The notes below the pieces were generated by a model, which made no database searches, was not told the DNA's origin, and worked only from the letters and a program-made list of their open reading frames with translations. A stretch of 64,000 nt of DNA from Uranotaenia lowii (Eukaryota; Arthropoda; Insecta; Diptera; Culicidae): the NCBI RefSeq assembly GCF_029784155.1, contig NC_073691.1, positions 27,571,976 to 27,635,975 on the forward strand. The letters are read 5' to 3'. How positions within the stretch are numbered: position 1 is the stretch's first letter; the number at the start of each line of letters is the position of its first letter. Below, one piece after another: positions 34,997 through 47,275 of this stretch. A program made the position numbers and the translations under genes.

Positions 34997-36959
34997 TTAG
35001 AGTGAAAAAATATTGTAAGACTTTAAAAGTGTTGATGACACTTCTGGATTCAGTAAAAATTGTTTGACAGATTTTTTAAAATTAGTATAATTATTAAAAG
35101 GTCCACATGTCTCTTCAAGAAAATTATACAACTTTACACCTTTGAAGGCTAAGGAACGTTCTCCAATTGAAGAATTGATTGAAGGGCGAACTAACATATT
35201 TCTGTTACGCGCTGAATATTGATGATTAATACGATTCAATGATATATTGCAGTGAGTACTATTTGTAATGATTAAAAAATGAAACTAGATATATGCAAAA
35301 TATACAGGCCTCTGACAGGAATAATGTTATTTTTGATATTGTACAGTTCGGCAGAATGACTACGGCATGGCAGATTATTAATAATGCGTAGTATTTTGTT
35401 TTGAGCAACTTGAAGTTTATCGATTCGAGAATTACAAGCATTACCCCAAGACGAAATAAGATAGGTTAGTAAAGAATAAAAAAGGGAGTAGTAAATAATT
35501 TGAAGAATATAAGGCGGAATCTTATGTTTGACTTTACTAACTATGCCTATTGTTTTATTTATTTTATGTAGAAGTCTATCTATATGCGAATTCCAATTTA
35601 GAAGATCATCTAAGATCACTCCCAAGTACTTACATTCGGTCACAACTCTAAGACTAGGGAAATTAGTTTTGGTAATTTCTAAGGAGTTTGGAGTGCATCT
35701 TCGAGAGGTTTTGAAAATTAATATATTTGATTTTTCTATGTTCAAAGTCAACTTATTCATGCGTCATAGTCTTTCAATAATGTGAGGTCAGAACAAAGAT
35801 TATTATCGTTTTCTTCAGGGCTAGTGTTAATGTAAAAGAACGCAGAATCGTCAGCAAATAATCTAAGAACACCTTTAAGAGGTAGAGCAGCAATATCATT
35901 TAAATAAATAGTAAAAAACAGAGGTCCGAGAACAGATCCCTGGGGAACGCCAATATCGATTGATATTAAATAATCAAGGTAGCCATCAAGATTAACGTAT
36001 TGACATCTTTCTGAAAAATAGCTTTTGATCAAGTCTAAAGGGGCACCACGTATTCCAGCAAAATTCATTTTTTTAAGAAGTATTTCCCTATCTACCGTGT
36101 CAAATGCTTTAGATAAATCTAAGAATAAACCGAGAACATCCTCTTTTTTATCAAAATTCAGTTGAATGCTATTTATAAGCTCAATAACAGCATTATAGGA
36201 GGAAGATTTACCTCTGAAACCGTATTGCATAGGATAAAAATAAGAATTATTATTTAGAAACGAAACTATTCTTTTTGCTATTATTTTTTCTAGTATTTTG
36301 TTAATAATAGGTAGAACTGAAATGGGTCGATAATTGTTGCATAAAGAAGAATCGCCAGATTTAAAAATGGGCGTTACCTTAGCCATTTTTAGACTATTGG
36401 GATAAATGCTTCGTTCAAAACAAAGATTAAAAATATCGGATAAAATTGGACAAACGATATCACTGACAGCTTTCAGAACATATACAGTAATGTTATCATG
36501 ACCGGGACTTGTGTGATTACTAAAGGATTTGATTAAAGAAGATATTTCTATTTAATCCGTTGGTGGGAGAAAAAAGGTGCTATTGGAAAAGGTCAAGCTA
36601 AGGAACTTATTAATCGAGTCATCATGATTAGTAATAATTTTAGATGCCATATTTTTACCTATTGTTGAAAAGTAGTCATTAAAATTGTTAACAATGGATT
36701 GCATATCTGTAATAATTTGAGAACTAATAGTATCTCGAATATCAGATACTGATGAAGTAGGTTTGGAACGACCTGAAACTTCATTCATTGTGTTCCACGT
36801 TTCTTTAGAATTTTTAGAATTAGTGAATTTAGTTTCATAATATGCATTTTTCAGTGTCTGAGAATAATCTTTATTTCTATTGGCTAGGGTAGGTATTTTA
36901 GTATCAATTACATTAGCCAATGTTCCTATTCTCAGTAATTTTCTTCTATTATTTCTCAA
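34997..36959 (-). pseudogene. LINE reverse transcriptase pseudogene
   Basis: Three frames read continuously on the minus strand. The first (36959-35757) begins in a linker (AYYETKF, NSKETWNTMNEV), crosses one nonsense codon at 36552-36554, and then holds the RT motifs KVTPIFKSGD, NNYRPISVLP, LFLDLSKAFDTVDR, GVPQGSVLGPLFF and LFADDSAF (the catalytic Asp pair). A one-base shift near 35757-35760 moves to the second frame, which has KLTLNIEKSN and ECKYLGVILDD typical of the RT thumb side. A second shift in a T-run near 35275 moves to the third frame, ending at 34997. No endonuclease or zinc-knuckle is present. It is non-functional. Confidence 0.88.
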
Positions 36960-37140
36960 GTTCCGAAAATTGACCAATTTGAATAGAAACAATAAAAAAA
37001 TGCATTGAAAATTTTTAAAAAAATCCACAAATTCAAAAAAATTCACAAAAAAAAGTTCCGAAAATTGACCAATTTGAATAAAAACAAAAAAAAAATGCAT
37101 TGAAAAATTTTAAAAAAATCCACAAATTCAGAAAATTCAC
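36960..37140. repeat. 95-bp direct duplication at the LINE border
   Basis: Two near-identical ~90-95-bp units start at 36961 and 37056, each beginning TTCCGAAAATTGACC and including AAAATGCATTGAAAA. They lie exactly at the 5' truncation point of the LINE. Confidence 0.8.
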
Positions 37141-40060
37141 AAAAAAGTAAAAAAAATTGAATAAGTGACTAAATTGACAAAACTGTCTAAATTAACAAAA
37201 TCTGCACAACTTTCAATATTGTCAACGTTGTCTAAATTTTCAAGATAGTCAACATTTTCTGAATTGTCAAAATTATAAAAATTGTCAAAACTATCAGAAC
37301 TGTCAAAACTGTCAAAATTGAAAAAAAAAACTACTAAATTGACAAAATTTACAAAACTGACAAAAATGACAAAAAATTCAAGTAAACTTGACAAATATGA
37401 CAAAAAAGGAAAAAAATGACAAAATTTACAAAGTTGACAAAATTTTCAAAAATTGTCCAAATAAATAAAATATACAAGATTGAATAAATTTACAAAATTG
37501 ACAAAATTCAAAAAATTGACAACACTGACAAACTTTATTGAATTAACGAAATTGACTAAATCAACAAGAATGACAATATTGACAAGTTTGAAATAAGTGA
37601 AAAAAATAAAAAATTGAGAAAACTGACAAAAAATAGGCAAATTTGACAAAAAAAAAGAATGACATAATTGACTAGATTGACAAAATTGACATAATTTTTA
37701 AAATTGACAAAATTTACCGAATTGACAAAATTGACCATATTGAAAAATATGACAAAATTGACAAAATTGACACAATTAACAAAATTGACAAAATAGAAAA
37801 ATAGACAAAGTTGACAAAATTGACAAAATCGACAAAATTGACAGTATTGACAAAAAAGAAAAAATTGACTAGATAGTCCAAATTGCTAAAATTGACAATG
37901 TTGACAAAATTGACATGCTTAACCAAATGGACAAAACTTCCGATCATCAAAATTATCTAAATCGAACAAATGTTCAAAATTGTCGAATGGTCAAAATTGT
38001 CAAAAATGAAAAAATTGGCAAAAATGTCAAAATTGACAAAATTGACGGAATTTACCATTTTGCCAAAACTGACAAATTTGAAACAATTGACAAAATTGAC
38101 AACATTGACAAAATTGACTTTTTTGTGTTATTTTAGACAATTTTGACAGTTTTGGTAATTTTGACAATTATAATAAATTTGGAAAATTTTTTCAATTTTG
38201 ACAGTTTTGATAATTTTATCAATTTTGACAATTTTATCTATTTTGACAATTTTGTCAATTTTGAAAATTTTGACAGTTTTGACAATTTCGTCAATTTTGT
38301 TTTTGTGAATTTTGACAATTTTGACAATTTTGACACTTTTGACAATTTTTACAATGGGCGAATGGGCAAAATTTTCAAAATTGTCTAAATTGTCAAAATT
38401 GTCCAATATGTTGCAACTTAAAAAAATGAAAAAATCGTTAAAATTTTGAAATCTGTCGAAATTGTCAAAAATGTCGAAAATGTCAAATTTTTCAAATTTG
38501 AAAAAAATAACAAAATTGACAATAATTCACAAAACTGTCAAAATTGTAAAATTTTTCAAAATTTTCGTAGTTGTTAAAATTTTGAAAATTGTCAAAGTTG
38601 TCAAAATTGTCAAAATTGTCAAAATTGTCCAAAAATGTCAAAATTGTCAAAATTGTCGAAAGTGTCAAAATTGTCAAAATTGTCCAAAATTGTAAAATTT
38701 TTCAAAGTTGTCAAAGTTGTCAAAATTGTCAAAATTGTCAAAATTGTCAAAATTGTCAAAGTTGCCAAAATTGTCAAAATTATCGAAATTGTTAGAATTG
38801 TCGAAAATATCTAAATTTATAGAGAAATTGTAAAAATTGTCAAGATTGCTGACATCGTGAAAATTGTCAAAATTGACAAAATTGTAAAATTTGTAAAAAT
38901 GTTAGTTGTTAAATATGTCAAAACTTTCAAAATTGGCCAGATCGTCCGAAATGTCAAATTTGTCAAAATTGTCAAAATTGCCAAAATTGATAAAATTTGT
39001 CAAACTTCTCAGATTTGTAAAAATTGTCAAAACTGACAAAATTTAAAAATTTGTCAAAAAGGTAAAAAATGTCAAAATTGTCAAAATTGTCAAAATTCTT
39101 CAAATGATTAAAATTAAAAAAGTTGACAAAATTAACAAAATAATCAAACTTGTCTATATTTTCAAAATTGTCAAAACTGTCAAATTTGTCAAAATTTTTC
39201 AAATTGTCAAAATTTCGAAAACTGTCCAAATTGTTAAAATTGTCGAAATGGTCAAAATTGCTTAAATTGAAAAAAAATGTCAAAATTAACAAAATTTTAA
39301 AATTTGTCAAACCGGTCAAAATTTTTAAAATTGCCTAATTGTAAAAACTGTCAAAATTGCCAAAATTGCAAAAATGTCAAAATTTTGCAAATTGTCAAAA
39401 TTGCCAATATGTCAAAATTGTGTTAATTGTCAACATTGTCAAAAATGTAAAAATTATCAAAATTGTCAAAATTGTCAAATTTGACAAAATTGAAAAATAT
39501 TGTCAAAATTGATTTAATTTACAAATTTGTTCAAATTTTCAAAATTTTCAAAATAGTTAAACTTGTCAAAATTTTCAAAATTGTAAAAACTGCTGAATTT
39601 GTTTAAATTTTTAAAATGGTCAAAATTGTCATATTGTCACAATTGTCAAAATTGTCAAAATTGTTAAAACTGTCATATTTGTCAAAATTGTCAAAATTGT
39701 CCAAATTATCCAAATTTGTCAAAATTTTCGAAAATGTCAAAGTTTTCAAAATTGTTAAAATGGTTAAAATTGTTAAATTGTTCAAAATGCCAAAATTTTC
39801 AGAATGATCAAAATTGTCGAAACTGTCAAAGTTGTCAAAATTGTAAAATTTGCTTAAAAATTGTCAAAATTTTTATAATTATCAAAAATTCTCAAAATTT
39901 ACAAATTTGTTAAAATTTTCAAAATTTTCAAAATTATCAAAATTATCAAAATTTTCAAAATTGTCAAATTTTTCAAAATAATCAATATTGTCAAAATTGT
40001 CACAACTGTCAAAATTGTCAATATTTTCAAAATTGTTCAAGTGGTCAAAATTGTGAAAAC
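37141..40060. repeat. 9-bp satellites in three blocks: AAAATTGAC, TTTTGACAA, AAAATTGTC
   Basis: 37141-38120 reads AAAATTGAC. 38120-38350 reads TTTTGACAA. 38370-40060 reads AAAATTGTC, which is the complement of the middle block. The middle and last blocks therefore form a local inverted arrangement around 38355. Units are moderately degenerate. Frames inside are low-complexity by-products. Confidence 0.88.
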
Positions 40061-43000
40061 CTTTGAAAAAAAAACTGCCTTTATTTTCAAATTGATTTCA
40101 TTAGAGTTTTATAAGAGTTTTTTTAATGGTTTTTGTATTGATGAATCTATTATTCATAGAAAATTTTTAACAAAAAGGCGTTTCTGTCCTCACTATTTCC
40201 TCCGGAGGTTTTGGGTGTTCGGTAATTTTTGCAAATGCAATGGCGTCGGCAACCCACACAGGCTTCGAGAAACCTTTTATGATCGCAAATGTATGTGTGT
40301 GTTTCGTGCTGAAGTCGCCTTTCGGTGCGTGCCTTCCAAACCTAGCCAAGGGTTTGCCGAGTTGAGTTGAGTTATGAGTCTTAATGTCTCATTAACTACC
40401 GACCGATAACTTTTCTCCGCACAACTCGAACTGACTGGCTCCAATATGAATGAGTATAAGCAGCGCAGCTGCTGAAAAGGCTATCGATCGATCGATCTGT
40501 ATACTTATGACTCCAACAGAGAGGCTGGAGTCTGGAGTTGTCGGTATGCAATCATATTTTATACATTATCTTTGCGGACAGTTTCGGGGTACCCGGTAGC
40601 TGTTCGGTTTGGGTTTGCCGCACAAGTTGTGTGTCCGTATCCAGTATCAAGGAAATAAAAAAAAATATTAAAAACGGCACCGAGGGAGAGAGAAAGGCCG
40701 TTGGGACCCCCCTCCGTATCGATGTTGTTTGTTTGTTTTGTTGGGCGAAGAATTCCGGAGGAATGGAGGAAAGTTCGTGCGCCCGCAAAGATCTTTGGGC
40801 CGAGATAAATGTCCCCTCGATAAGAACCGTGATCGCGACTTTGGCGATCACCCGGGCAGCGTGCAGGTCGCGCTGATCCGATAAGATTAATTTCATTCGC
40901 CGGCAACAATTTATTCCGTCTAGTTCGTGTTACGGAATAAATATGAAACAAAATGAACCCTTTCGGATAAATTTCGTACTCGTTCGAGGATGTTTCGGTA
41001 ATCGAAAAAATCTCCGATTGGGATCGGCGATCATCGTCGTTACCATCGAAACAGGATCGTATAATTTTACGATCGCTCAGAGACAAAAGTTGATGGCTTA
41101 TCGTGTCGGTGGGTGCTTAAGCTCAATTATCCTTCAAAAGAACTGATCCACGGGCAGTAAATGAGTGGTGAGAACTTCGGTCAAAACGATCCATCAACTG
41201 ACCTTGCTTGATCGATTCAAAGATCGATCGATCGGCATCCATTGTTTCGAGGTAATCGTTCAAGAGCTCCACAAAAGCGTATTGAACTGTTATTGCGGAA
41301 CGACCTTGCCCGGGAACTGCCATACTTAAGACCAGACCGCACCCATCCTCCTTATTGGTACTTGTACTCGGGTAAGATCGGGCCCGAGCAGCCAATTAGC
41401 CTCCTCAACTCAACATCTGGTCCGCGTGATCGATTTAGATTCGGCAGAGCACGAACGAGAGTGCGAAAAAAAACTCGTTCAAGCTCGCTGAAAAGAGCCA
41501 ATCAACAAATGCGATCCTATTGTGTGTGCGGTTGTTGTTGGTTCGTTTATTTGTTTGCGAACGTCACTTTTCATCTTCAAGTGTGTGCAACATTCCAAAC
41601 ATCTGTAAGTGGATTACCATTTTTGGGCGTAGCGATTTGCACCTCTTCCCTTTCAACAACTGACAGCAATTTAGCTGTCAGTTCAAAACAAAACCACCAC
41701 CAACAAATGGCGTCCTGTATCATCGGTAGGTATTATTTACGTGGCAGGATCGCCAGATGTGATCTTCCTCTAGGCTATTGTTTTGCTTTGATTTGTCTCT
41801 AATGCCCCATATGGAGTAACCTAGGGAAAACAAATGGTCATAAATCCAAACGATTGTGTTTTGCTTTTGACCAAAATCGAGCATCGTGAGAACTGGAAGC
41901 GGAAAAAAACCAAAACACAGTCCTTCGGTTTTATTTTATTTTAATATGTAGGTATTTCTGTTTCGGTAACGAAAGCGAACTTCTGTTGCCAACTTTTTTT
42001 TAAACGTCATACGAAACGTGCCAACTTCGGTCGCCATATTGTTCCCTTTTTCGTTTGTTGACAGTTTGGCGATGCATGGAGCTTTCTCTTTTTTTCACCT
42101 TTGGCCAAGATCGATTCACCGATTTTGCAACCAACCTTGGGATTTCTTCCTCCCACGCCTTGGTTTTTTTCCCTTCTTGAAAATATTTCTGTGAGTGGGT
42201 GGACTGTTGGATTGCGGGGATGGATGCACGAATTCCGTGTTCCAAGCCCAGCCAGGTAGCCACAAGTCCAGCAGGCCGCCTAAAGAATGATAAATGGGTT
42301 TCGGTTTCATTCATTTCGCTGTTGTTTGAGTTTTTTTTTCTACTTAAGTTTGACTCTTCATCCCTTTTTCGGGCTCACATGGAATATCGATAACACATTG
42401 TCGATTGCGTCATCGGAACATAAATTTGCTTATGGGGTCTTTTTTTCGAAGTTTAAGATTTATTCATACACAATTTATCGATTTATTTTCGGTTTTAAGT
42501 CACGCTATGCCAACGCAACTCGGGATGATCGCTTCAATTGCACTCGAATGAATAATTGTCTGTAATCCTCTATCTTTTAAGCAAAAACGAATTGACAAAC
42601 TTGTCGATTGACATTTTAATATTTATGAATGAGTCAAAAACAAAAGTGAAAGCGTCATAAGTTTCGGTGATGTCAACCATGATTGGAAACTGTTTCCTAT
42701 TGAAACTTGTTTCTGTGAAATAAAAAAAGGAATATAAAAAAAACAGGAAAATTTCGCTTATACAAAAAAAATCATAACTTTGTAAATTTTGTTAATATCA
42801 ATTTAATCCAATTTAGTTTTTGTCGACACAGTAAAAATTTTTTTAGAGTTTTGGAAAAAAAACAATAATTCTATTGGCATTTTTTTTTCGTAGAATATCA
42901 AATTATTTTATTTACCTATTTTTCTTGCACCTATCATTTGAATTATTATGCAAATTATACAAAATATAAAATGAAAATGTTTTAAGTTTTCTGAATTCAA

Positions 43001-43600
43001 ATTTTGAACAATGATACAACATTCTACTAAATTTTCGACAAGTTTCATCGTTCTTCTAATTTCAATTTTTTTACAAGGTTTTCCGATTTCAAATCAAAAT
43101 TCAAATTTGAAGGTTTACCAAAAGTCTCATATTTACTTGAATGAACGCTTTGAAAGTTACAAATTGACAATTAAAAGAATCATGGCTCATTCCTTGAGTG
43201 AGCTTTATGTACTCATTAAGTAACTTGAAAATTGCAAAAGTGAATAATATGAACGTAGTCAGGGACTTAAAAAGGGCACATAAGTACTGAAAACGGAATT
43301 TACTAAGACACAAAAAGTGCATATAGGTGCTGGCTAGCTGGCTGATTTCGAGTTTTAGTTTCAGTTAGAACAACATCTAGGCGTTGTTGCTTTGTACGTG
43401 TCCGAGTGTCATCTCGAAGGACGGGGTTCGATTCCCAAGCTGGTTTCCCCAAGTTTTTTTTTCAATAAGTAATTTGATACTTGAGTGATCATTCTAATGC
43501 GATACATGTTGAAAATTTAGGAAAGAAGCAATCGAGCAGCAAATCGAACAAATCTCGGCGAATAACAATTTGTTGAATTTGGAATCCATGGCATGGCATC
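40061..43600. other. unique region, no recognised gene
   Basis: 40061-42600 is mixed composition with ATCG microsatellite runs (40482-40497 and 41227-41235). It has several overlapping chance frames, the longest at 41242-41802 (186 codons from a TTG, no domain). 42600-43600 is AT-rich. A pol III-like B box lies near 43425. Some of this may be intronic or regulatory DNA of an unseen gene, but nothing in the sequence shows it. Confidence 0.45.
43395..43460 (+). ncRNA. tRNA-like / pol III-like fragment (SINE head or tRNA relic)
   Basis: TGTCCGAGTGTC resembles a tRNA A box. GGTTCGATTCCC is a perfect B box with a GGG/CCC T-stem, followed shortly by a run of T that could end pol III transcription. 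The A-B distance is only about 15-20 nt, too short for a full tRNA, and no acceptor stem pairs. It is probably a SINE head or a deleted tRNA copy, not a functional tRNA. Confidence 0.35.
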
Positions 43601-43619
43601 ATGGCTGCATTATGTGCTG

Positions 43620-43790
43620 AACGTAATTTTAGTCATTTAGAGCATTTTACAGCTAAGCGGAAGCCGCCATATTGAATTTTAAGAAGACGTCAGGTAGCGA
43701 AATCCGGCTTTTCTAGTTAAGCCTTAATTCCAATACTCATGTGGGAGTTTAATGCGATTTTCAGTGATAAACAGCGCACAATGGGGAAAA
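43620..43790 (+). repeat. dispersed repeat, copy A (GCCGCCAT family)
   Basis: This contains AAGCCGCCATATTGAATTTT, then a GTCAGGTAGCGAAATCCGG-like segment. A related pair of units occurs at 53800-54080. It lies next to the ~160-bp satellite. Its nature is unknown. Confidence 0.5.
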
Positions 43791-43869
43791 AAGTGTACAA
43801 ACCGCAAGAAATTAAATATCTTTCGTCCTACATGACCACAAATCTATGAAATTATACTTTCCTTTTGTG

Positions 43870-45075
43870 AAAATTTCCGGAGAATCGATAGGACATAGTT
43901 TCAAACGCCGCACAAGCTAACAAACGGAGATTTAGTGCCTAATTCCCCTATATTTTTCAAACATTGCAGAAAAACACTGATTCGAACCAAAGAATTTTGA
44001 ACGAATATAGACCTATCGTGTGTAATTTTTTCTGAGGAATCCAATGAAGGTTGTTTTGGCCACCGCACGCTTCAGAAAATGAAGTTATGGCTGTTTTTAC
44101 CCTCAATTCCACTATATTTTTCAATTATTTCAGAAAAAGCTTGTTCGGACTTGAAAATTTTGAACTATATGGGTTGTTTTTTGTGTAGTTTTTTCCGACA
44201 AATCGAGAGCTTTAGAACAAGAGGTTATGGCTGTTTGACCTTCAATTCCCCTCAATTTTTCAAATTGTTAAGAAAGGCATGTTCGGACTTAAGCATTTTC
44301 AATCTATTGGGACGTATCTCGAGTGATTTTTTCCGAGAAATCCAATAAAGACTGTTTGAGCCACCGCACGCTTTGGAAAATGGAGTTATTACTGTTTTCA
44401 TCCTCAATTCCCCTACATTCTTCAATGATTTCAGAAAAAAAGCATGTCCGGACTTGAACATTTTGAACCTAATGGGTTGTGATTTTTTTCCGAGAAATCC
44501 AACGAAGACTATTTTAGCCACCGCACGGATTGGGAACAGGAGTTATGGCTGTTTTACCCTTTGCCCAACATTTTTCAAATAGCTCAGAAAAAGCATATTG
44601 GAACTTGACAATTTTGAATCAAATAGGTTGTATTTTGTGGAGTTTTTTTTCCGAGGAATCGAATGAAGGGTTTTTGAGCCGCCGAACGCTTCGGAAAATG
44701 GAGTAATGGCTGTTTTACCTCCAATTCCCCTACATTTATCAAATTGTTAAGAACACGCATGTTCGGACTTAAAACTTTAGAATCTATTGAGACGTATCTT
44801 GTGTGATTTTTTTCGAGGAATCCAATTAAGGCTGTTTGAGCCCCCGCACGCTTTGTAAAATGGAGTTATGGCTGTTTTACCCTCGATTCCCCTACATTTT
44901 TCCATGATTTTAGAAAAAAAAGCATGTTCGGACTTAAAATTAACTATATGGATTGTATCCCATGTAATTTTTTTCAAGGAATCCAACGAAGCCTATTTGA
45001 GCCACCGCACGGATTGGAAACAGAAGTTATTGCTGTTTAACCCTCAATTTCCCTACATTTTTCAAATAGCGGGCT
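43870..45075 (+). repeat. ~160-bp satellite with 3-monomer higher-order period
   Basis: About eight diverged monomers. The phrase GGCTGTTTTACCCTCAATTC and its variants occur near 44088, 44229, 44391, 44547, 44707, 44870 and 45030 (steps of 141-163 bp). CCACCGCACG occurs once per unit. Variants recur every third monomer: the GACGTATCT form near 44300 and 44780, and the GCACGGATTGG form near 44521 and 45006. That suggests a ~480-bp higher-order unit. Frames inside are not genes. Confidence 0.88.
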
Positions 45076-45902
45076 TTTCCCCGCTCATTTGTCTCTTTTA
45101 ATTAAAAAAATCAGTATGTGCCTTTTCAAAATTTAAGTTTGGAGCTGTCAAAATGCTGATCAGGGATTTTTATCACTTTTTTGTTTATTTTACGTACACT
45201 TAAAAAAATGCCGCTCATTTGAGAAATGAATTTAAAATTCGCAGCCTACACTTCTTTCGTGTTTTCCGGAAACTTTGAGATATGTCACAAGTCTTCTAGG
45301 CGTAAATCGAAGTCCATTATCAGAGTATATGGATATTAATTGTTAGCCTTTTGTTTTTTTTTGGAGCACCGGCTTTTTGGAAACGATTTTTAAGCTTGAA
45401 TTTTTCAATCAATTCAGTAATTATAAACATTGGAAAAGAGATTTCTGTCATGTCATTGCTGGGTAGAAATTCGGAATAATATCCTTTGACCTTAGATCTG
45501 GATTCGATAAATGATCTAACAAACTTTTTGATAATGATTAACAAATTTGTTTGAAGTTTTTTAAATGCTAACAAGACAATAACAATTCCTTTTTTTAATA
45601 CGAATCGTCGAAAAAATCCATGTAGAAAAGAGATAATAATGATATTACTACGTAAATATGCTTTTCCTTAACTATTAGTTAGCAAAAACTTTATAAACAG
45701 TAAAGCAGTTTTTTTTCTATTCTGACCGATTGAATTCAAACTTTTTTTTTAAAAAAACACTTTATACCGATCCAAATCTATCTTTTAAAATAATCAAATA
45801 AGGACGGTAATTAAAAGTTATTACTCCGCTCCATATTTTGTTCAGTTATTTATAAGTATGGAATGGAAATATTTTCTTAAACCTCTTTTTGTTTGTTTGT
45901 AG

Positions 45903-46256
45903 AATCATTAAAAATTTTATTATAACTGGCATCCCTGATCAAGTCGAGTCCGAAATACACGCTATTCACGAGTTAGACGAATTTCTCGAATATGTGCTTC
46001 CATTTTGTCCGCTAGAGGATGCTGATGGTGTCGCCTTCTCATTACATGAAGAAAATAAGTGTGATGAATATTGGTTTCAATTATATTTGGTAGAACGTAA
46101 TGTACGTCAAAAACGTACAGAATTTTTAAGTAACGTTGACATGAGTAAATTCGAACTTTTATATTTGTTTGGAAAAATTAAACATTTCAGTACACAAAAA
46201 TACACGTCATTTTTCTTTTTTCTGTGGAACCGAAATTGCTTGTGGTGTGCGTGCTA
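45903..46256 (+). other. possible exon or fossil coding fragment
   Basis: A pyrimidine tract ending in TTTGTAG (45896-45902) is a strong splice acceptor. It is followed by an open frame of about 117 codons to TGA/TAA near 46256. The frame is of ordinary, mixed amino-acid composition (for example EFLEYVLPFCPLEDADGVAF, and DEYWFQLYLVERN), unlike the low-complexity frames around it. I do not recognise a domain. No clear donor or partner exon is visible, and the C-terminal 25 codons turn into Phe-rich low complexity. It could be the 3' exon of an unseen gene, a decayed transposon or viral remnant, or chance. Confidence 0.25.
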
Positions 46257-47021
46257 ATTTATAAATTCTTTAAAGGAATTTCTGCTGAACAACTTTGTCC
46301 AAGATTGTAACTTCGTATCATGTGAGGCAAAAAAGTTATTAGATGTTTAACAGGGGTATGTCTTTTAGCATTGAAAAACAATAAATTTGACATCACTGAG
46401 AACTAAAACTGATTGAAAGAAGATTATTTCGAGCGAGTTATCTCGATCCTCATTGGAAACGGATAAGAAGTCTTCGTGTTCTCATATTTATTGCTAAGTG
46501 TTAAACAAGTGATAAATTAGTGAACATGATCAGTTCCGTACGATTTGCTTCCCTGGACGTAATCGATAAAAAAAACTTTCTAATGTCACTCACTAAACAC
46601 CATTTACAAATGAAGCATCTTAGCTCAGATACAAATCTAAAATCGTTTTCGATTTTAGGAGACTAATTCTCACAAGCATAATCTGATCCTAAAACAGCTA
46701 AGCTTGGCGACATGTAGAGATACTGTAGTGACGCCAAAAAAATCTTCTTTGCCATCGGTGACCAGATCTGCATATTTTCCGCTTCCGGGACTCGAAGATT
46801 CCAATACGATAAAACTCCAATATTTCCTTCTCGAATTCCTAATTTTTCGGAACTTTTTCACCAGCTTGAAATAAAAACACGTCACAACACAACAGAGGGT
46901 TGCTTCGATCTCCACTTGAATCCACCCAAATGCTGCTTAATTTTGCAAAGGGTTTCTTGGATTAAAAAAAATTGTATGAGTAAGAGCACCTGTATACGTG
47001 GTCCAAACAGCTGGTTTAGAC

Positions 47022-47160
47022 CCAAATTCCGGCCCGAGCAACCGCACTGGTGATCCATTATACCAGTTTCAACTAAACTTTTTTTAGAACTGGTATAAGG
47101 ATTGATCCAAAACTGATGAGATTTGGATCCAATTTGACGCCAGTTCTAAACCGTTTGACA
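47022..47160. mobile_element. imperfect palindromic (foldback-like) segment
   Basis: GGTTTAGACCCAAATT at the left pairs imperfectly with the right side AATTTGACGCCAGTTCTAAACC (split here by mismatches). Inside, ATACCAGTTT pairs with AACTGGTAT across a T-run. The segment could be a small foldback MITE next to the element at 47276-47575. No target duplication is evident. Confidence 0.35.
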
Positions 47161-47275
47161 GTTAATGGAACACGAGTGCAGTTGCCAGTTTTTTCATTGG
47201 ATCGGATCTAATTTCTTTGGTTCAATTCTTGTATAAATTATACCCAAGAATAGACCACGAATACAGATGCTCTAA

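Larger units (their letters stand above)
33546..36959 (-). mobile_element. 5'-truncated non-LTR retrotransposon (LINE), interrupted by a mariner-type element
   Basis: On the minus strand a decayed reverse transcriptase frame (36959-34997) is followed by an AT-rich 3' UTR (34996-34813), then the TA-flanked transposon 33579-34812. Beyond that lies a (TAAA)n tail (33580-33546), as found at the 3' ends of several LINE clades. The endonuclease part is missing: homology starts in the linker before the reverse transcriptase and stops abruptly at 36959, where 9-mer and 95-bp repeats begin. CR1/L2/Crack-like clades are my best guess from the style of the RT motifs, but this is unassigned. Confidence 0.75.
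45076..47270. other. AT-rich region with one possible coding fragment
   Basis: Apart from the possible exon at 45903-46256 and the imperfect palindrome at 47022-47160, I see no supported feature. Minus frames at 45320-45574 and 46670-46915 read like ordinary protein in places but match nothing that I know and lack flanking signals. Confidence 0.4.

Noticed and set aside
41242..41802. 186-residue plus frame from a TTG codon
   Set aside because: No ATG near the start and no domain. Composition fits non-coding DNA of this island.
43395..43460. A functional tRNA gene
   Set aside because: The B box is perfect, but the A-B distance is far too short and no acceptor stem forms. It is kept only as a pol III-like fragment.
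45320..45574. 84-residue minus frame that could be an endogenous viral or transposon remnant
   Set aside because: Reads like ordinary protein for about 50 residues, but I cannot link it to any family. It has no flanking signals.
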